Shown here piece after piece: positions 6,323-6,323 of a stretch of DNA of 6,323 nt. The position numbers were made by a program, and so were the translations under genes. The notes beneath the pieces were generated by a model. It saw nothing but the letters and a program-made list of their open reading frames with translations, was not told the origin of the DNA and ran no database searches. The stretch is from an uncultured Chryseolinea sp. (GTDB taxonomy: Bacteria > Bacteroidota > Bacteroidia > Cytophagales > Cyclobacteriaceae): NCBI GenBank assembly GCA_946478915.1, contig CAMLER010000312.1, positions 1-6,323 on the forward strand. The letters run 5' to 3'. Numbering within the stretch: position 1 is the first letter of the stretch; every line of letters begins with the position of its first letter.

Positions 6323-6323
6323 A

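Overview
The window looks like chromosomal DNA of a Bacteroidota bacterium, probably a Chitinophagaceae-like soil or freshwater lineage. This is inferred from three things: the gene families present (a multi-pass membrane patatin, an AraC regulator with a cupin-like sensor, a DUF4242 protein beside a cyclase-AraC fusion), the near absence of Shine-Dalgarno sequences before the starts, and moderate base composition with AT-rich spacers. No rRNA, tRNA, CRISPR array, transposase or phage gene was seen.

Layout. Positions 3-1928 (+) hold the 3' part of a membrane-anchored patatin-like phospholipase; its frame is open to the left edge, so the true start is outside. It converges on an acyl-CoA dehydrogenase/flavin monooxygenase-like gene (2087-3211, -). 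The 158-bp gap between them carries a GC-rich tandem repeat. Upstream of that enzyme, on the same strand, is an AraC-family regulator (3392-4285, -). The 180-bp spacer holds a near-perfect 16-bp palindrome overlapping a possible Bacteroidota-type promoter, so the regulator may control the enzyme.

Positions 4286-4848 are a gene-poor stretch with no convincing coding content. It is followed by a small unrecognised ORF (4849-5118, +) and a strong hairpin whose T-tract lies on the minus strand.

The right part is a second minus-strand group. The 3' portion of a regulator (5708 to the right edge) fuses a degenerate class III nucleotide-cyclase domain to an AraC DNA-binding domain. It lies 92 bp upstream of a secreted DUF4242 (SCO4226-like, putative nickel-binding) protein (5208-5615), which ends at the hairpin terminator. 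A 7-bp inverted repeat sits just before the DUF4242 start. The most interesting hypothesis is that these two genes form a sensory pair, in which a catalytically dead cyclase-AraC protein controls a secreted small ligand- or metal-binding protein.
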